From NCBI RefSeq assembly GCF_002104475.1, contig NZ_NBOF01000005.1, positions 310,001-374,000 of the forward strand: a DNA stretch of 64,000 bases, read 5' to 3'. The notes under the pieces were generated by a model that was given only the letters and a program-made list of their open reading frames with translations, searched no databases and had not been told where the DNA came from. The stretch's first letter is position 1. Each line of letters starts with the position of its first letter. Origin of the DNA: Cognaticolwellia mytili (lineage in GTDB: Bacteria > Pseudomonadota > Gammaproteobacteria > Enterobacterales > Alteromonadaceae). Positions 52,131 through 62,020 of this stretch are shown piece after piece. Both the position numbers and the translations under genes were made by a program.

Positions 52131-52904
52131 TTAATTCATTGCTAACGCTGCCAATCTTTTCAACAGCATAATAAGTTCCTTAGCCATCGGCGCAGCAGAT
52201 GCGGGGTTTTGTCCAGTGACGACACGTTGATCAACAACAACATGCACTTGTCTTTTTTCTTTCGCGCTGTACGTACCAGCAAACTCGGTTAATTTATCTT
52301 CCAACAAAAATGGATAATTTCTTCTCGCCCAGCTACCTTCTTCAATATTGGCTTTTCCGGTAACTGCTTTATCAGCAATAAGCCTTTTACCATCGGATAG
52401 CCTGACATTGAGCAATGCCGCGGGGCCATGACAATCTGCAGCAACAATTCCCCCAGCTTCATAAATTTCTCGCGTCACTTCATTTGCAGCAACGTTATCA
52501 ACTAAATCAAACATTGGGCCTGCACCGCCGGCAAAGTAAATTGCACGATAGTTTTTACTCATTAGCTCCGATAATGGAATACTTTGCTGCAATTGTGCTT
52601 TTAAAGGCGAGCTCTCAAGCCACAACAACTGTTGTTTTGATAGTCGACCTCGTGCTGTACCTTCTCCGCCTTCTGGACTGGCTATGTCTATTTTAAAACC
52701 CGCTTCAGCCAATAGTTGATATGGCTCTAGTACTTCAGGTAACCAGAAGCCATTTTCGTGACTTGAAACTACAATAAGTACGCGTTCACCATAAGCTGGT
52801 TTTATTGATTTCGGCGGGCTAGCAACAGCATTATTCAAAACTAACCAAAGCAAGAGCAGCAATGAACTCGTTATCTTTTGTATAGTACATTTATTTTTTC
52901 GCAT
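52131..52904 (-). CDS. exported DJ-1/PfpI family protein
   Basis: 257 residues with a signal peptide (about 1-29). DJ-1/PfpI fold with nucleophile elbow ADCHGP (Cys158, His159), the GGAGP segment, and ASPEGGEG before it, as in Hsp31-type glyoxalase III/deglycase-like proteins. Most relatives are cytoplasmic, so export is unusual. Possible roles are aldehyde detoxification or stress protection in the periplasm; not provable from sequence. Monocistronic, convergent side towards the lipoprotein gene promoter. Confidence 0.82.
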   Translation of the reverse strand: MRKNKCTIQKITSSLLLLLWLVLNNAVASPPKSIKPAYGERVLIVVSSHENGFWLPEVLEPYQLLAEAGFKIDIASPEGGEGTARGRLSKQQLLWLESSPLKAQLQQSIPLSELMSKNYRAIYFAGGAGPMFDLVDNVAANEVTREIYEAGGIVAADCHGPAALLNVRLSDGKRLIADKAVTGKANIEEGSWARRNYPFLLEDKLTEFAGTYSAKEKRQVHVVVDQRVVTGQNPASAAPMAKELIMLLKRLAALAMN

Positions 52905-53159
52905 TATTTTTTCCTCTAGTTTATTTGAATAGCTAAGATAAATAACGAAAAGCTAAAAGAAATGAACAAGTAAGGAATAATGATGAAAAACTTGTGACTG
53001 AGCTATGACCAACTTTAAAATCAAGTGCTTAGCAAAAAAGTTAACACTTAAGTATTTACTTATTTTGTTACTAAAATAGATCGAGTGATAGAGACTTGCT
53101 ACTTACGAAGTTGCTAAAAGTGCAGTACTATATTTACGCTAATAATAAAAATAACATGC

Positions 53160-53165
53160 AAGGAG
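53160..53165 (+). promoter_or_regulatory. strong ribosome binding site deciding a TTG start
   Basis: AAGGAG followed by five bases and an in-frame TTG at 53171. The ATG at 53156 lies upstream of this site and has no ribosome site of its own. Confidence 0.55.
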
Positions 53166-53170
53166 CCGCA

Positions 53171-55321
53171 TTGCGCTATCTTCAGTTCAATGAACTTTAT
53201 ATCGATACCGATAATCAACTACTTATTAAGTCAGGTGAACAAATAGCACTGGCGCCCAAAGTTTATGATCTGCTAGTATTTTTCTGTTTAAACCAACACA
53301 GAGTTATTAGTAAAGATGAATTGATGGAGCAAGTATGGAGTGGCACCATTGTTACCGAAAATGCCATTAGTCGCACGCTAGTAAAAGTAAGAAAAGTATT
53401 GGACGACGATCCTAAGAATCCTAAGTTTATCATTACAGTACCCCGTAAAGGCTACCGAATGGTTGTCGACTTTACAGCGACAGAGCACATAGCACTAACT
53501 GATAACAATAATCGACAAAGCACGGATGAAACACTAAGTACTCCAACCTTAAACCATACAGCAAGTGATAAACACAGCTATCAACCCTTATGGGGAAAAG
53601 ATTCAGCTTTTAAAGTGATCATTTTAACGATAGTGCTGTTATCAATTAGCCTATTTTTTTATGCTAGCGACTTTCAATCGACAAAAAAAATTACCGCTAA
53701 ACAGATAGAGCCCTTAACACGAAAGGTAGGTGAAGAGGTTTACCCTGCAGTTTCGCCTGATTTAACGAAATTAGCCTATACTAAGCAAGGTAAAGGCCAA
53801 CGTGATCACATTAATATTGAAGATTTAAAAAACAAAACTATCAAAAGCATTACGCATTCAAGAGCAAATTTGTCGAAGCCAGTTTGGTCACCCACTGAAA
53901 ACAAACTCGCTTTTTTATACCAACATAATCATGTTTGTATTATTTTTTCAGCTCTATTAGACGATATTAAAAACAAAGATTCATGGCAAAAAGTCAGTGA
54001 ATGTAGCGCAGATAGCAGCCCACATTTTGTCTATTCTCCTGATGGTCGTCATTTGTATTTCAATGATCGACAATCTAAAACCAATGGCTATCAAGTGTTT
54101 CGTGTTGATCTAACTAATCGACAAAAAGATATTATCAATCAGCCTATTACTAGTGGCCAAGGCAATTATTCTTTTGATATATCGCCTGATGGCGAACGTT
54201 TAGTGATACTCAATAGTGAGTTCTCACCACAAACACGTATTTATACCTTAGATATTGCTAGCACTAAACTAAGTCAAACGGCAAAATTACCTTATTTAAT
54301 GCGCTCGGTGAATTGGCATCATGATAACGAGAGTATCGTGCATCCATCTCCTCATCCTGCTTATGCTTTATGGCAAAGTAATTTAGCCGGTGAAACACTT
54401 GCTGTCGTGGCAAGTAACACTTCACGAGTCAAACATGTGTCGCGAATAAATAATGGCACAGACTTTAGTTTTGTTTCTTATTTACTCAACCGAGACCTGT
54501 TTTACCAAGCTGCAAAGCAAGTTAACAACACACAAGAAGCCGCAGTTTCATTCCCGCTAGATAATTCTTCAGTGATGGATTACTTACCGACCTTGGCAAA
54601 TAACTCCAACCAATATGCTTTTGTCTCTAAACGCACCACTAAGGCCGAAGTGTATATTGCGGCTATTAATGCCAATAGCGTAGAAAAAGCACAACAGTTA
54701 ACTTTTTTTAATAACCCGGTAAAAATTTATCATCTAGCGTTTTCTCCAAACGATAGTCAGCTTGCTATTTTAGCTGATAATCAGATTTTCATCGTTAATA
54801 CTAAGAGCCATAAAATTAAGCAGTTACCACTTGAAAACACAGCGATCAGTGGTTTGAGTTGGCGAGATGAAGGCACTTTACTTTTTTCAACTGTTAAAAA
54901 TAATGACTGGCACTTCATGCAATATCAAATTGATAGCCAGCAACTGTCATCGTTACCAATAGGTTATCAGGGCGGCGTTTACTCAAGCGTAGATCAACAT
55001 TATTATCTTATGTCTGATGATAGCGGGCAAATTATGAAGTTTAAAAACCTCACTGAACAGCCGATTGCAACAAAGCTCGTTTGTAGCCCTAGCTTTATCA
55101 ATCGAAAAATCAATTTACAGCAATCAGGCAGTGCTATCGTATGCCAAAGTCCGGCCCCAAAAAGCGAGTTATTGACTTACAACATTAACCAAACGCTCGA
55201 ATACCAAAAAGCTTGGTTTTCTCATCTAACAAAAAGTGATTTCGACAGTAATGATGACGGGATCATATACACAAAAATGAGTCAGTCCGTCGCTGATATC
55301 ATGCGAACAGTTAGCCAGTAG
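53171..55321 (+). CDS. CadC/ToxR-like transmembrane regulator with TolB-like sensor domain
   Basis: 716 residues when started at TTG 53171 (see the AAGGAG site); ATG 53156 is the alternative. The N-terminal OmpR-type winged helix (about 1-100: LAPKVYDLLVFF, VISKDELMEQVWSGTIVTENAISRTLVKVRKVL, TVPRKGYRMV) is followed by a linker, one membrane helix (about 147-166) and a large periplasmic domain of WD40/TolB-type blades (SPDGRHLYF, ISPDGERLVI, FSPNDSQLAIL). One-component membrane regulators of this type sense periplasmic signals and bind DNA directly. It is followed by a terminator and then the MacAB-like operon, its likely target. Confidence 0.85.
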   Translation: MRYLQFNELYIDTDNQLLIKSGEQIALAPKVYDLLVFFCLNQHRVISKDELMEQVWSGTIVTENAISRTLVKVRKVLDDDPKNPKFIITVPRKGYRMVVDFTATEHIALTDNNNRQSTDETLSTPTLNHTASDKHSYQPLWGKDSAFKVIILTIVLLSISLFFYASDFQSTKKITAKQIEPLTRKVGEEVYPAVSPDLTKLAYTKQGKGQRDHINIEDLKNKTIKSITHSRANLSKPVWSPTENKLAFLYQHNHVCIIFSALLDDIKNKDSWQKVSECSADSSPHFVYSPDGRHLYFNDRQSKTNGYQVFRVDLTNRQKDIINQPITSGQGNYSFDISPDGERLVILNSEFSPQTRIYTLDIASTKLSQTAKLPYLMRSVNWHHDNESIVHPSPHPAYALWQSNLAGETLAVVASNTSRVKHVSRINNGTDFSFVSYLLNRDLFYQAAKQVNNTQEAAVSFPLDNSSVMDYLPTLANNSNQYAFVSKRTTKAEVYIAAINANSVEKAQQLTFFNNPVKIYHLAFSPNDSQLAILADNQIFIVNTKSHKIKQLPLENTAISGLSWRDEGTLLFSTVKNNDWHFMQYQIDSQQLSSLPIGYQGGVYSSVDQHYYLMSDDSGQIMKFKNLTEQPIATKLVCSPSFINRKINLQQSGSAIVCQSPAPKSELLTYNINQTLEYQKAWFSHLTKSDFDSNDDGIIYTKMSQSVADIMRTVSQ

Positions 55322-55385
55322 CCAATATTAACTTAACACTCAAACCAATTAAAACAACCTCAACCAATTGATTTAAAACAACTAA

Positions 55386-55417
55386 AGTTATGACCACGTT
55401 AATGGTCATAACTTTTT
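55386..55417 (+). terminator. terminator after the CadC-like gene
   Basis: AGTTATGACCA-CGTTAA-TGGTCATAACT followed by TTTT. Confidence 0.85.
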
Positions 55418-55471
55418 CATTATCAATCACGTTTAAATCCTCCTTTGTTCCTTCTTTCACCAAGTAAATCC

Positions 55472-55508
55472 ATGACACTGCACTCAACATTTAACCAGCA
55501 GGTGTCAT
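55472..55508 (+). promoter_or_regulatory. 5' UTR hairpin over the adaptor ribosome site
   Basis: ATGACACTGC pairs with GCA-G-GTGTCAT (one bulged G), 16-nt loop, ending one base before the ATG at 55510. The right arm includes the AGG ribosome site, so folding would hide it. Confidence 0.45.
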
Positions 55509-55509
55509 C

Positions 55510-56781
55510 ATGGACAAACCCGTTAGTAAGAAAGCATCAAATAACAACTCTAAAAAAATCTTAGCAATATTAATCGCCTGTGGTGTCGCTGGTGTCGTTT
55601 ACGCCGCAAGTAATACAACAAACTCGACGGGAAAAACTTATAACGTAGCCACACAAAACCTCGTGATTAGTAAAGTAACACAAGCACAATTTGCTGAGTT
55701 TTTGCCTTTACGCGGTGTTGTTGAACCAGAAGACACTATCTTTATCGATGCAATTGATGGTGGTCGTGTCGAAGAAGTGTTCGTTCAAGAAGGCGCTATT
55801 GTTGAACAAGGCCAAAAGGTTCTCAAACTCAGCAATACCAATTTACAACTCAATGTACTAGCACGTGAAGCAGAAGTATCAGAGCAAATTAACAATATGC
55901 GTAATACGCGTTTGGCGTTAGAGCAAAATCAGCTAAAACTAAAACGTGATGTTATTGAACTAGATTTCGAAGTACTGAGATTAGAAAAAAGATTTGCTCG
56001 TAATAAAACACTGATCGGCAAAAAATTAATTTCTACTCAAGCATTTGAAAATGTACAAGACGAATTAGCTTTCCAATTAAAGTACCGTGAAACCGTAAAA
56101 GAAAGCCAAGAAAAAGAAGCACTTTTGCAAACACAACAGCTTGAGCAATTAGCGCAAAGTATCAAAACCTTAGAAAGTAATTTATCTATATCTAGAGCAA
56201 GCTTGGATAAGTTAGTGATCCGTGTCCCAAGCGCCGGACAATTAACCTTTCTAGATGCCAAAGTCGGTGAATCTAAACGCAACGGTGAACGCTTAGGCCA
56301 GGTTGACTTGATTGAACAATATAAGGTCAGTGCTCAAGTTGATGAATTTTATATTAGCCGCGTTAATAAAGGTCAAACGGCAAGTTTCACACTAAATCAA
56401 GAAAACCATCAGTTAACCATTGCCAAAGTTTACCCCGGCATCGACAACGGAAAATTCAAAGTCGATTTTTTATTATCTGATACAAAATCAGTCAAACAAT
56501 TAAGGCTTGGTCAAAGCCTGCAATTAAAATTCAACTTATCTTCAAGTGAATCAAAATTGCAAATCGCCAACGGTGGCTTTATGCAAAACACGGCCGGTAG
56601 TTGGGCATTCATTATCGACCCATCTAGCAACACAGCAACTAAACGTAACATCCGACTTGGCCGTAAAAATCCACAAGCTATCGAAGTACTTTCTGGCTTA
56701 CAAGCGGGTGATCAAGTCATTACATCATCATACGCTAGCTTTGCTGATGCCGAACAACTCAATCTTTCAGCAGCAGATTAG
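55510..56781 (+). CDS. HlyD/MacA-like periplasmic adaptor
   Basis: 423 residues: one N-terminal membrane anchor (about 15-33), a biotinyl-lipoyl-like half-motif (GGRVEEVFVQEGAIVEQGQKVLKL), a long coiled-coil hairpin (about 125-235), the second lipoyl half (IRVPSAGQLTFLDAKVGE), and beta-barrel and membrane-proximal domains to the end. It bridges an inner-membrane ABC transporter and an outer-membrane channel. First gene of a three-gene operon with ATPase and permease; no TolC gene is included. Confidence 0.88.
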   Translation: MDKPVSKKASNNNSKKILAILIACGVAGVVYAASNTTNSTGKTYNVATQNLVISKVTQAQFAEFLPLRGVVEPEDTIFIDAIDGGRVEEVFVQEGAIVEQGQKVLKLSNTNLQLNVLAREAEVSEQINNMRNTRLALEQNQLKLKRDVIELDFEVLRLEKRFARNKTLIGKKLISTQAFENVQDELAFQLKYRETVKESQEKEALLQTQQLEQLAQSIKTLESNLSISRASLDKLVIRVPSAGQLTFLDAKVGESKRNGERLGQVDLIEQYKVSAQVDEFYISRVNKGQTASFTLNQENHQLTIAKVYPGIDNGKFKVDFLLSDTKSVKQLRLGQSLQLKFNLSSSESKLQIANGGFMQNTAGSWAFIIDPSSNTATKRNIRLGRKNPQAIEVLSGLQAGDQVITSSYASFADAEQLNLSAAD

Positions 56782-56827
56782 CATTTGCCAAGTGACAATA
56801 ATTTAACGAAATAATTAAGGAATTAAC

Positions 56828-57547
56828 ATGATCACATTTAACAATATCAGCCGTTCATTTATCGGTGATGAAGTAGAAACAGTCGCCATCGACAACATGA
56901 GCTTAACCATCAATAAAGGCGAATTCTTATCGATATTAGGGCCTTCTGGCTGTGGTAAGTCAACGTTACTCAACGTCTTAGGTATGCTTGATAGTATCGA
57001 CCAAGGAGGCTTTAGCTTTATTGGCCATCAGGTTGACCAATGCAGTGAAAAGCAAAGAGCTGAATTGCGCAAACAACACATAGGTTTTATTTTTCAGAGT
57101 TTTAACTTAATTGATGAACTCACAGTTGAACAAAACATTGAACTGCCACTTTACTATCATAAGGTACCAAAAGAAGAACGTAAACGCTTAGTCGACAAAG
57201 TATTACAGCGGGTAGATATTGCACATCGACGTAAACACTTACCGGCAAAACTATCTGGTGGGCAGCAGCAGCGAGTTGCCATTGCTAGGGCAATCGTAAC
57301 ACAACCAGATCTAATCTTAGCTGATGAGCCAACAGGTAACTTGGATTCGAAAAACTCTGAACAAGTCATGGGGCTTTTGCAAGAACTCAACCAAGAAGGT
57401 TCAACTATCGTCATGGTAACCCACGCGCCAGAGCATGTTTGCTACGGTACTCGAGTGCTAGAATTACTTGACGGTAAAGTACTAAAAGATGAGTCAGTTC
57501 AACAAGAAACATTAGCAGCAGATCTTACGGAGGTGGCTTGTGGTTAA
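56828..57547 (+). CDS. MacB/LolD-like ABC transporter ATPase
   Basis: 239 residues: Walker A GPSGCGKS (about 39-46), Q-loop FIFQSFNLIDELT, signature LSGGQQQR, Walker B LILADEPTGNLD, and H-loop VTHAPE. This is the type of ATPase serving FtsX-like permeases in lipoprotein release, peptide or macrolide export. Its stop overlaps the permease start. Confidence 0.93.
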   Translation: MITFNNISRSFIGDEVETVAIDNMSLTINKGEFLSILGPSGCGKSTLLNVLGMLDSIDQGGFSFIGHQVDQCSEKQRAELRKQHIGFIFQSFNLIDELTVEQNIELPLYYHKVPKEERKRLVDKVLQRVDIAHRRKHLPAKLSGGQQQRVAIARAIVTQPDLILADEPTGNLDSKNSEQVMGLLQELNQEGSTIVMVTHAPEHVCYGTRVLELLDGKVLKDESVQQETLAADLTEVACG

Positions 57548-59957
57548 GTTATTATTTATTGTCGCTTGGCGCAATTTTTACCGAGATAAACTGACCAGTC
57601 TTATTCAACTATCCGGTTTAGTGATTGGCATTGCTTGTTTTATTTTAATTCAACTTTATGTTGATCATCAAAAAAGTTTTAATAGTCAATTTACGGCAGC
57701 GAAAGATATCTATCGTATTAATCTTATTCGTGATGAGAATAAACCGCAAGCCGCAACACCATTGAGACTATCTAAAGAGTTAACGAGTAATTTTCAACAA
57801 ATTAATGACGCAACTCGAGTTTCTGATGGTGGTGTTTCAGTAAAGCACTTACAAGGTGTTTATGCTGAAAAGAGCCTATTTGTTGACCGCAATTATTTTG
57901 AATTTTTTGACTTTGAACTCATTGAAGGCGACGTACTAACCGCACTAAATGCCCCTGACAGCTTAATATTGCACGAAGATACGGCGGTGAAGTACTTTAG
58001 CCGTAGCCAAGGCATTATTGGTAAAAGATTAACCATCAATGGTAAAGAACATCAGGTAACCGGTGTTATTAAAAAAAGTAACACTCCTCATACTATGCCA
58101 CTAACACTCGTATTACCGATTGAAAGCTATTTCAGTTTATTGCCAAGTCAGGCATGGCAAGAACGCTGGAATTATAACGCTACGGTTACTTTTGCTAAAA
58201 TCGATAATGAATCAGCTATAGACAACTTAACTCGATTAGTAAGCGACTATTATGATCAACGAGCAAAAGGTTCTTCATCTTTTAAAACCAATAGGGTGGT
58301 AATAGAGCCACTGCTAGATATCTATTTAGACAATGTCACTACCTACAGTTTAACGCCGCCAGGCAGTGCCGTTATGGTGACCATATTCAGTGTTATATCT
58401 TTCATGATTTTAGTACTTGCCTGCGTCAACTTCACTAACTTATCTACCGCTGCGGCAATGCGCAGAGGTAAGGATGTTGGGGTACGTAAAGCGTTAGGGG
58501 CAAGTAAAAATCAATTGATCACACAATATTTAGTCGAAGCTATTTTATTAACCGCTTTAGCGACGCTAATAGCCGTACTAACAGTCAAACTCGCACTGCC
58601 AGCATTTAATACATTGATGAATGTAGAAATTAACCTAACATTTTCTTTGCTATCTAGTGCTCAATTATTTGGTTTAGCTATTTTTGTTGGTATTGTCGCA
58701 GGAAGTTATCCTGCTTTTTATCTCAGTAACTTGTCACCCGCACACGTGTTAAAAGGTTTAGTCGCCACCTCTAAGTCAGGAGTTTTACTACGTCAATCTC
58801 TGATCGTATTACAATTTGGCATTGCAGCATTTTTAGTGGTTACTAGCTTAATTGTGAATTGGCAAATGCAATATGTGAAAAATATGCCGCAGGGCTTTGA
58901 TCGTGAAAATGTCATTATTGTCAGTCGTGGCGCAGATATATTTAATGCTTTCAAAATACAGGCGGTTAGACATCCCGATGTTATTTCGACGACGATGTCG
59001 CATACCGTGCCAACAAAGCCGACAAGAACGTCAAATATTGTTAGACCTAGTAACGACATTACTAATGAAATTTGGGTTGGTAGTAACCCAGTAAGTTTTG
59101 ATTTTTTTCAAACATTTGGTATTAAACTGCTATCGGGACGTGATTTCTCGAAAGCCTATACCAATGATGTTTATGAAGAAAATAAAAACGACTGGCAAGC
59201 ATCAACAGGTAAATTAATCATTAATCAATCGCTGGCGACTACATTAGGTTGGAGCCCTGAGGAAGCTATCGACCAAATGGTAACTTTAGGTGGCGGTGGT
59301 GATGATGGTTTGCACAATCACCAAATTATTGCTGTCGTTGAAGATAGTCATTATATCAATGCAAAAAATGCTATCCCACCGATGATTTACGTACTGTCAG
59401 GGCAGCCTCAAGACTTATCTCTACGTTGGACAGCGATTAGATTTAAAGCTGGCACTAGCTTGCAATCCATTAAAGATATGGAACAAGTTTGGTTAGGATT
59501 AAATGGTAGCTTAGCCTTCAAATATGACTGGTTAACTGATTTATTTTCTGCTTCATATCGCAATGAAAATCAGCAAACAAGTTTACTTAACGTTTTCACC
59601 TTTTTAGCCATCGCAGTAACAGCAATTGGCTTGTTTGGACTCGCAGCATTTAATACTCAACGACGAGTTAAGGAAATAGCGGTGCGCAAAGTATTAGGCG
59701 CAAGTACAGCACAGCTATGCTTTATGTTAGTAAATCAATTCTCAAGTTTAGTCGTCTTAGCGAATGTAATAGCACTCCCTGTTGCCTATTTCTTGATGAG
59801 AGATTGGCTGAATGGCTTTATCTATCGCATTGATATGCCATACAGCGCATACCTGCTCAGTGCCTTGTTTAGCTTAATCATTGCTTACGTCACCGTTATG
59901 GTTATCGCGGTTAAAGCCGCATCAGCCAAACCCGTTGACTCGCTTTCATGTGAATAA
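57540..59957 (+). CDS. MacB/FtsX-like ABC permease
   Basis: 805 residues from GTG 57540, with GGAGG just upstream and an eight-base overlap with the ATPase gene. Two FtsX-type membrane modules: TM1 (about 20-40), MacB-like periplasmic domain, three helices (about 280-395), a further TM near 425, a second periplasmic domain, and three helices at the C-terminus (about 685-800). Both modules contain the permease motif seen in GKDVGVRKALGAS and VKEIAVRKVLGAS. This duplicated form is common in Bacteroidetes and marine gammaproteobacteria antimicrobial peptide or lipid transporters. Substrate unknown. Confidence 0.9.
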   Translation: MVKLLFIVAWRNFYRDKLTSLIQLSGLVIGIACFILIQLYVDHQKSFNSQFTAAKDIYRINLIRDENKPQAATPLRLSKELTSNFQQINDATRVSDGGVSVKHLQGVYAEKSLFVDRNYFEFFDFELIEGDVLTALNAPDSLILHEDTAVKYFSRSQGIIGKRLTINGKEHQVTGVIKKSNTPHTMPLTLVLPIESYFSLLPSQAWQERWNYNATVTFAKIDNESAIDNLTRLVSDYYDQRAKGSSSFKTNRVVIEPLLDIYLDNVTTYSLTPPGSAVMVTIFSVISFMILVLACVNFTNLSTAAAMRRGKDVGVRKALGASKNQLITQYLVEAILLTALATLIAVLTVKLALPAFNTLMNVEINLTFSLLSSAQLFGLAIFVGIVAGSYPAFYLSNLSPAHVLKGLVATSKSGVLLRQSLIVLQFGIAAFLVVTSLIVNWQMQYVKNMPQGFDRENVIIVSRGADIFNAFKIQAVRHPDVISTTMSHTVPTKPTRTSNIVRPSNDITNEIWVGSNPVSFDFFQTFGIKLLSGRDFSKAYTNDVYEENKNDWQASTGKLIINQSLATTLGWSPEEAIDQMVTLGGGGDDGLHNHQIIAVVEDSHYINAKNAIPPMIYVLSGQPQDLSLRWTAIRFKAGTSLQSIKDMEQVWLGLNGSLAFKYDWLTDLFSASYRNENQQTSLLNVFTFLAIAVTAIGLFGLAAFNTQRRVKEIAVRKVLGASTAQLCFMLVNQFSSLVVLANVIALPVAYFLMRDWLNGFIYRIDMPYSAYLLSALFSLIIAYVTVMVIAVKAASAKPVDSLSCE

Positions 59958-59972
59958 TTAACAAGGCGCAAT

Positions 59973-60005
59973 AGCCCTAAAACGTAATTCAATCATTTTA
60001 GGGCT
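59973..60005. terminator. hairpin after the ABC operon
   Basis: AGCCCTAAAA and TTTTAGGGCT form a 10-bp stem. No T-run follows on plus, so readthrough into the esterase gene at 60036 is possible. Confidence 0.45.
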
Positions 60006-60035
60006 AGCGACACAAAACAATCATTAGAGATAACC

Positions 60036-61232
60036 ATGATAAAGATTAAGATAATGAAAATAGCATATCGCAAAGTATTACTACCATTCACATTAACAGT
60101 TTTACTTTGCTCAACCTTTGCTGCCTCAGCAAGCAAATTTCCTGTAACAGAAAGCAATAAGTCAATGGTCATGGCTGATAAGTTTACTTTCCAATCAAGC
60201 ATTTTGAATGAAGTGAGAACTTTCTATGTTCATCTACCTACTGGCTATTCAAATCAAGGTAATAAATACCCTGTGCTTTATATTCCAGATGGCAAAAGAA
60301 AAATGCAAAAGACCGTTGCTATTACCGATGATTTGGCCGATTTCTCTCGACGCATTCCGAAGATGATCGTAGTCGGTATTGAAACTAACAAAAATAGAAC
60401 AGCTGACCTAAGTACATTAACGAGCTCTAAAGCATTTCTAAATTTCATCACTACAGAGTTAAAACCTTATATAGAAAGTACCTATGCAACAAATGGTGAA
60501 AACTTATTAATGGGCAGTTCTATGGGCGGTGAATTTGTTGTTCGTGCCTTGTTAACGCAACCAGAACAGTTTGATGGCTACTTTGCGATTAGCCCAAGTA
60601 TTTATTACAGTGATTTTCAATTGGTAACACAAGCAAATGACATTGCTAAAAAAGGCAAAATAATAGATAAAAAGCTGTACTTAAGTGTTGCGAATGAGGG
60701 GTGGAATCAAGGGGTTGATGAGTTTGTTTATCACTTGAAAAAACAACCCATTAAAGGGCTGAAGTGGCAGTTTGCAAAACATGAAGAAGAATCTCATGGT
60801 TCTATTTCGATGATGCAAGCTCATCAGGACTTACAAGATTATTATGGCACTTGGGCTGCGCCACATTTTAAAAATACGCTCGATTTTGAACAAAAAGGTG
60901 GGATAAAGGGATTACAGACTTACTATGCTCAGCGAACCCCTTCGGTATTGCCCATTGGCATATTAGATCATATGGCTTTGCTTTATGTTGACCAGCAGCA
61001 AAACAAAGAAGCAATTGAACTTTCATTACTGAGCGTTAAAGAGCACCCAACGTCAGGTAGAGCCTTGCGTAATTTGGCACATGTTTATGAAAAACTGGCC
61101 ATGCCCAAACAAGCATTGTTGGCCTACGAGCAGGCACTAGCTATAGCGATTAAAAACAACCATAGAGCTAGTAGTGTTGCATCACATCAAAAGGCATTAG
61201 CTAGCTATAAAGCTAAAATAAATTTACATTAA
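60036..61232 (+). CDS. secreted esterase (Fes/PF00756-like) with TPR tail
   Basis: 398 residues: signal peptide (about 1-33), an esterase D/enterochelin esterase-like domain with YPVLYIPDGK, nucleophile GSSMGG (Ser near 160), AISPSIYY and a His in EESHGSI, then a C-terminal TPR-like region (GRALRNLAHVYEKLAMPKQALLAYEQALAIA). The family hydrolyses siderophores, acyl esters or feruloyl esters; the substrate here is open. It follows the ABC operon by 78 bp and may be its last gene. Confidence 0.83.
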   Translation: MIKIKIMKIAYRKVLLPFTLTVLLCSTFAASASKFPVTESNKSMVMADKFTFQSSILNEVRTFYVHLPTGYSNQGNKYPVLYIPDGKRKMQKTVAITDDLADFSRRIPKMIVVGIETNKNRTADLSTLTSSKAFLNFITTELKPYIESTYATNGENLLMGSSMGGEFVVRALLTQPEQFDGYFAISPSIYYSDFQLVTQANDIAKKGKIIDKKLYLSVANEGWNQGVDEFVYHLKKQPIKGLKWQFAKHEEESHGSISMMQAHQDLQDYYGTWAAPHFKNTLDFEQKGGIKGLQTYYAQRTPSVLPIGILDHMALLYVDQQQNKEAIELSLLSVKEHPTSGRALRNLAHVYEKLAMPKQALLAYEQALAIAIKNNHRASSVASHQKALASYKAKINLH

Positions 61233-61297
61233 AAAGCAGTTTAATAAGTATTTAAAAACAAAATCATATTGTTAGCATAGCCTTGAGATAACTTCAC

Positions 61298-61840
61298 ATG
61301 AAAAATATATTTATCGTAGCGAAACATCATACCAAGAAAATAATACAGACAAAAAGTAGCACTGTTTTATACTTTTGTTTTTACCTATTATTCACGGGGC
61401 AAGCCCAGGCTTCTTCTTGCTTTGATGGTCATACATTAGAGCCTAACTTCATCGCCTTAACCACTGACAGTAAAAGTTCTCTGGCTAGCTGGTATCAGCA
61501 AACATTCGCGCTAGAAACAGTGAAGCAATTTTCTTTTCCTGATGGCAGCGCCACAGGAGAGTTGATGAGAAGAGGCGAGTTTGTTGTTGAAATATTTTCC
61601 AGAAAAGAGTTATTCGATAGACTTGATTATCAAAGTTTATCTTCAGCAGAACACTGGCGCGGGGTGATGAAATTTGGCTTTTATACTGATGCTAAACTGC
61701 CCAAACTAAAGCAGTGTTTGATCAGCAAAGGCATAAAGGCTGGCCGTATTTACAAAGATGAAAATCTACAAGTAGATTTGTTACAAGTAATCGATCCGGA
61801 AAATAATGTTTTGGAAATAATTCAGCGCCAAATTAACTAA
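61298..61840 (+). CDS. exported VOC-superfamily protein
   Basis: 180 residues. An N-terminal hydrophobic segment (about 24-38, ending GQAQA) looks like a signal peptide with a long basic n-region. The rest follows the vicinal oxygen chelate fold: NFIALTTDSKSSLASWYQQTFAL at the start and LLQVIDPENNVLEIIQ at the end, the latter matching the conserved DPxGNxxEL strand. Metal ligands are not complete enough to name an enzyme. Glyoxalase-like proteins are rarely exported. Sits 65 bp behind the esterase gene. Confidence 0.75.
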   Translation: MKNIFIVAKHHTKKIIQTKSSTVLYFCFYLLFTGQAQASSCFDGHTLEPNFIALTTDSKSSLASWYQQTFALETVKQFSFPDGSATGELMRRGEFVVEIFSRKELFDRLDYQSLSSAEHWRGVMKFGFYTDAKLPKLKQCLISKGIKAGRIYKDENLQVDLLQVIDPENNVLEIIQRQIN

Positions 61841-61971
61841 TATTAAAGTCAATTTTTCTAAACTAGTCCTCAGGCTAGCCACTTAACTAAATTGGTGTTT
61901 TTTGATTTATTGTCTAAAAGAAAATAAGTCACCCTTAACATTAGCTAATACAATCAAAAGCTATTGAATAA

Positions 61972-62005
61972 AAATATCGCTTCGTTAAACAACCAAGCGA
62001 TATTT
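61972..62005. terminator. bidirectional hairpin terminator
   Basis: AAATATCGCTT and AAGCGATATTT form an 11-bp stem between the convergent VOC gene and the gene ending at 62021. Confidence 0.7.
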
Positions 62006-62020
62006 ACTTTTATCATTACC

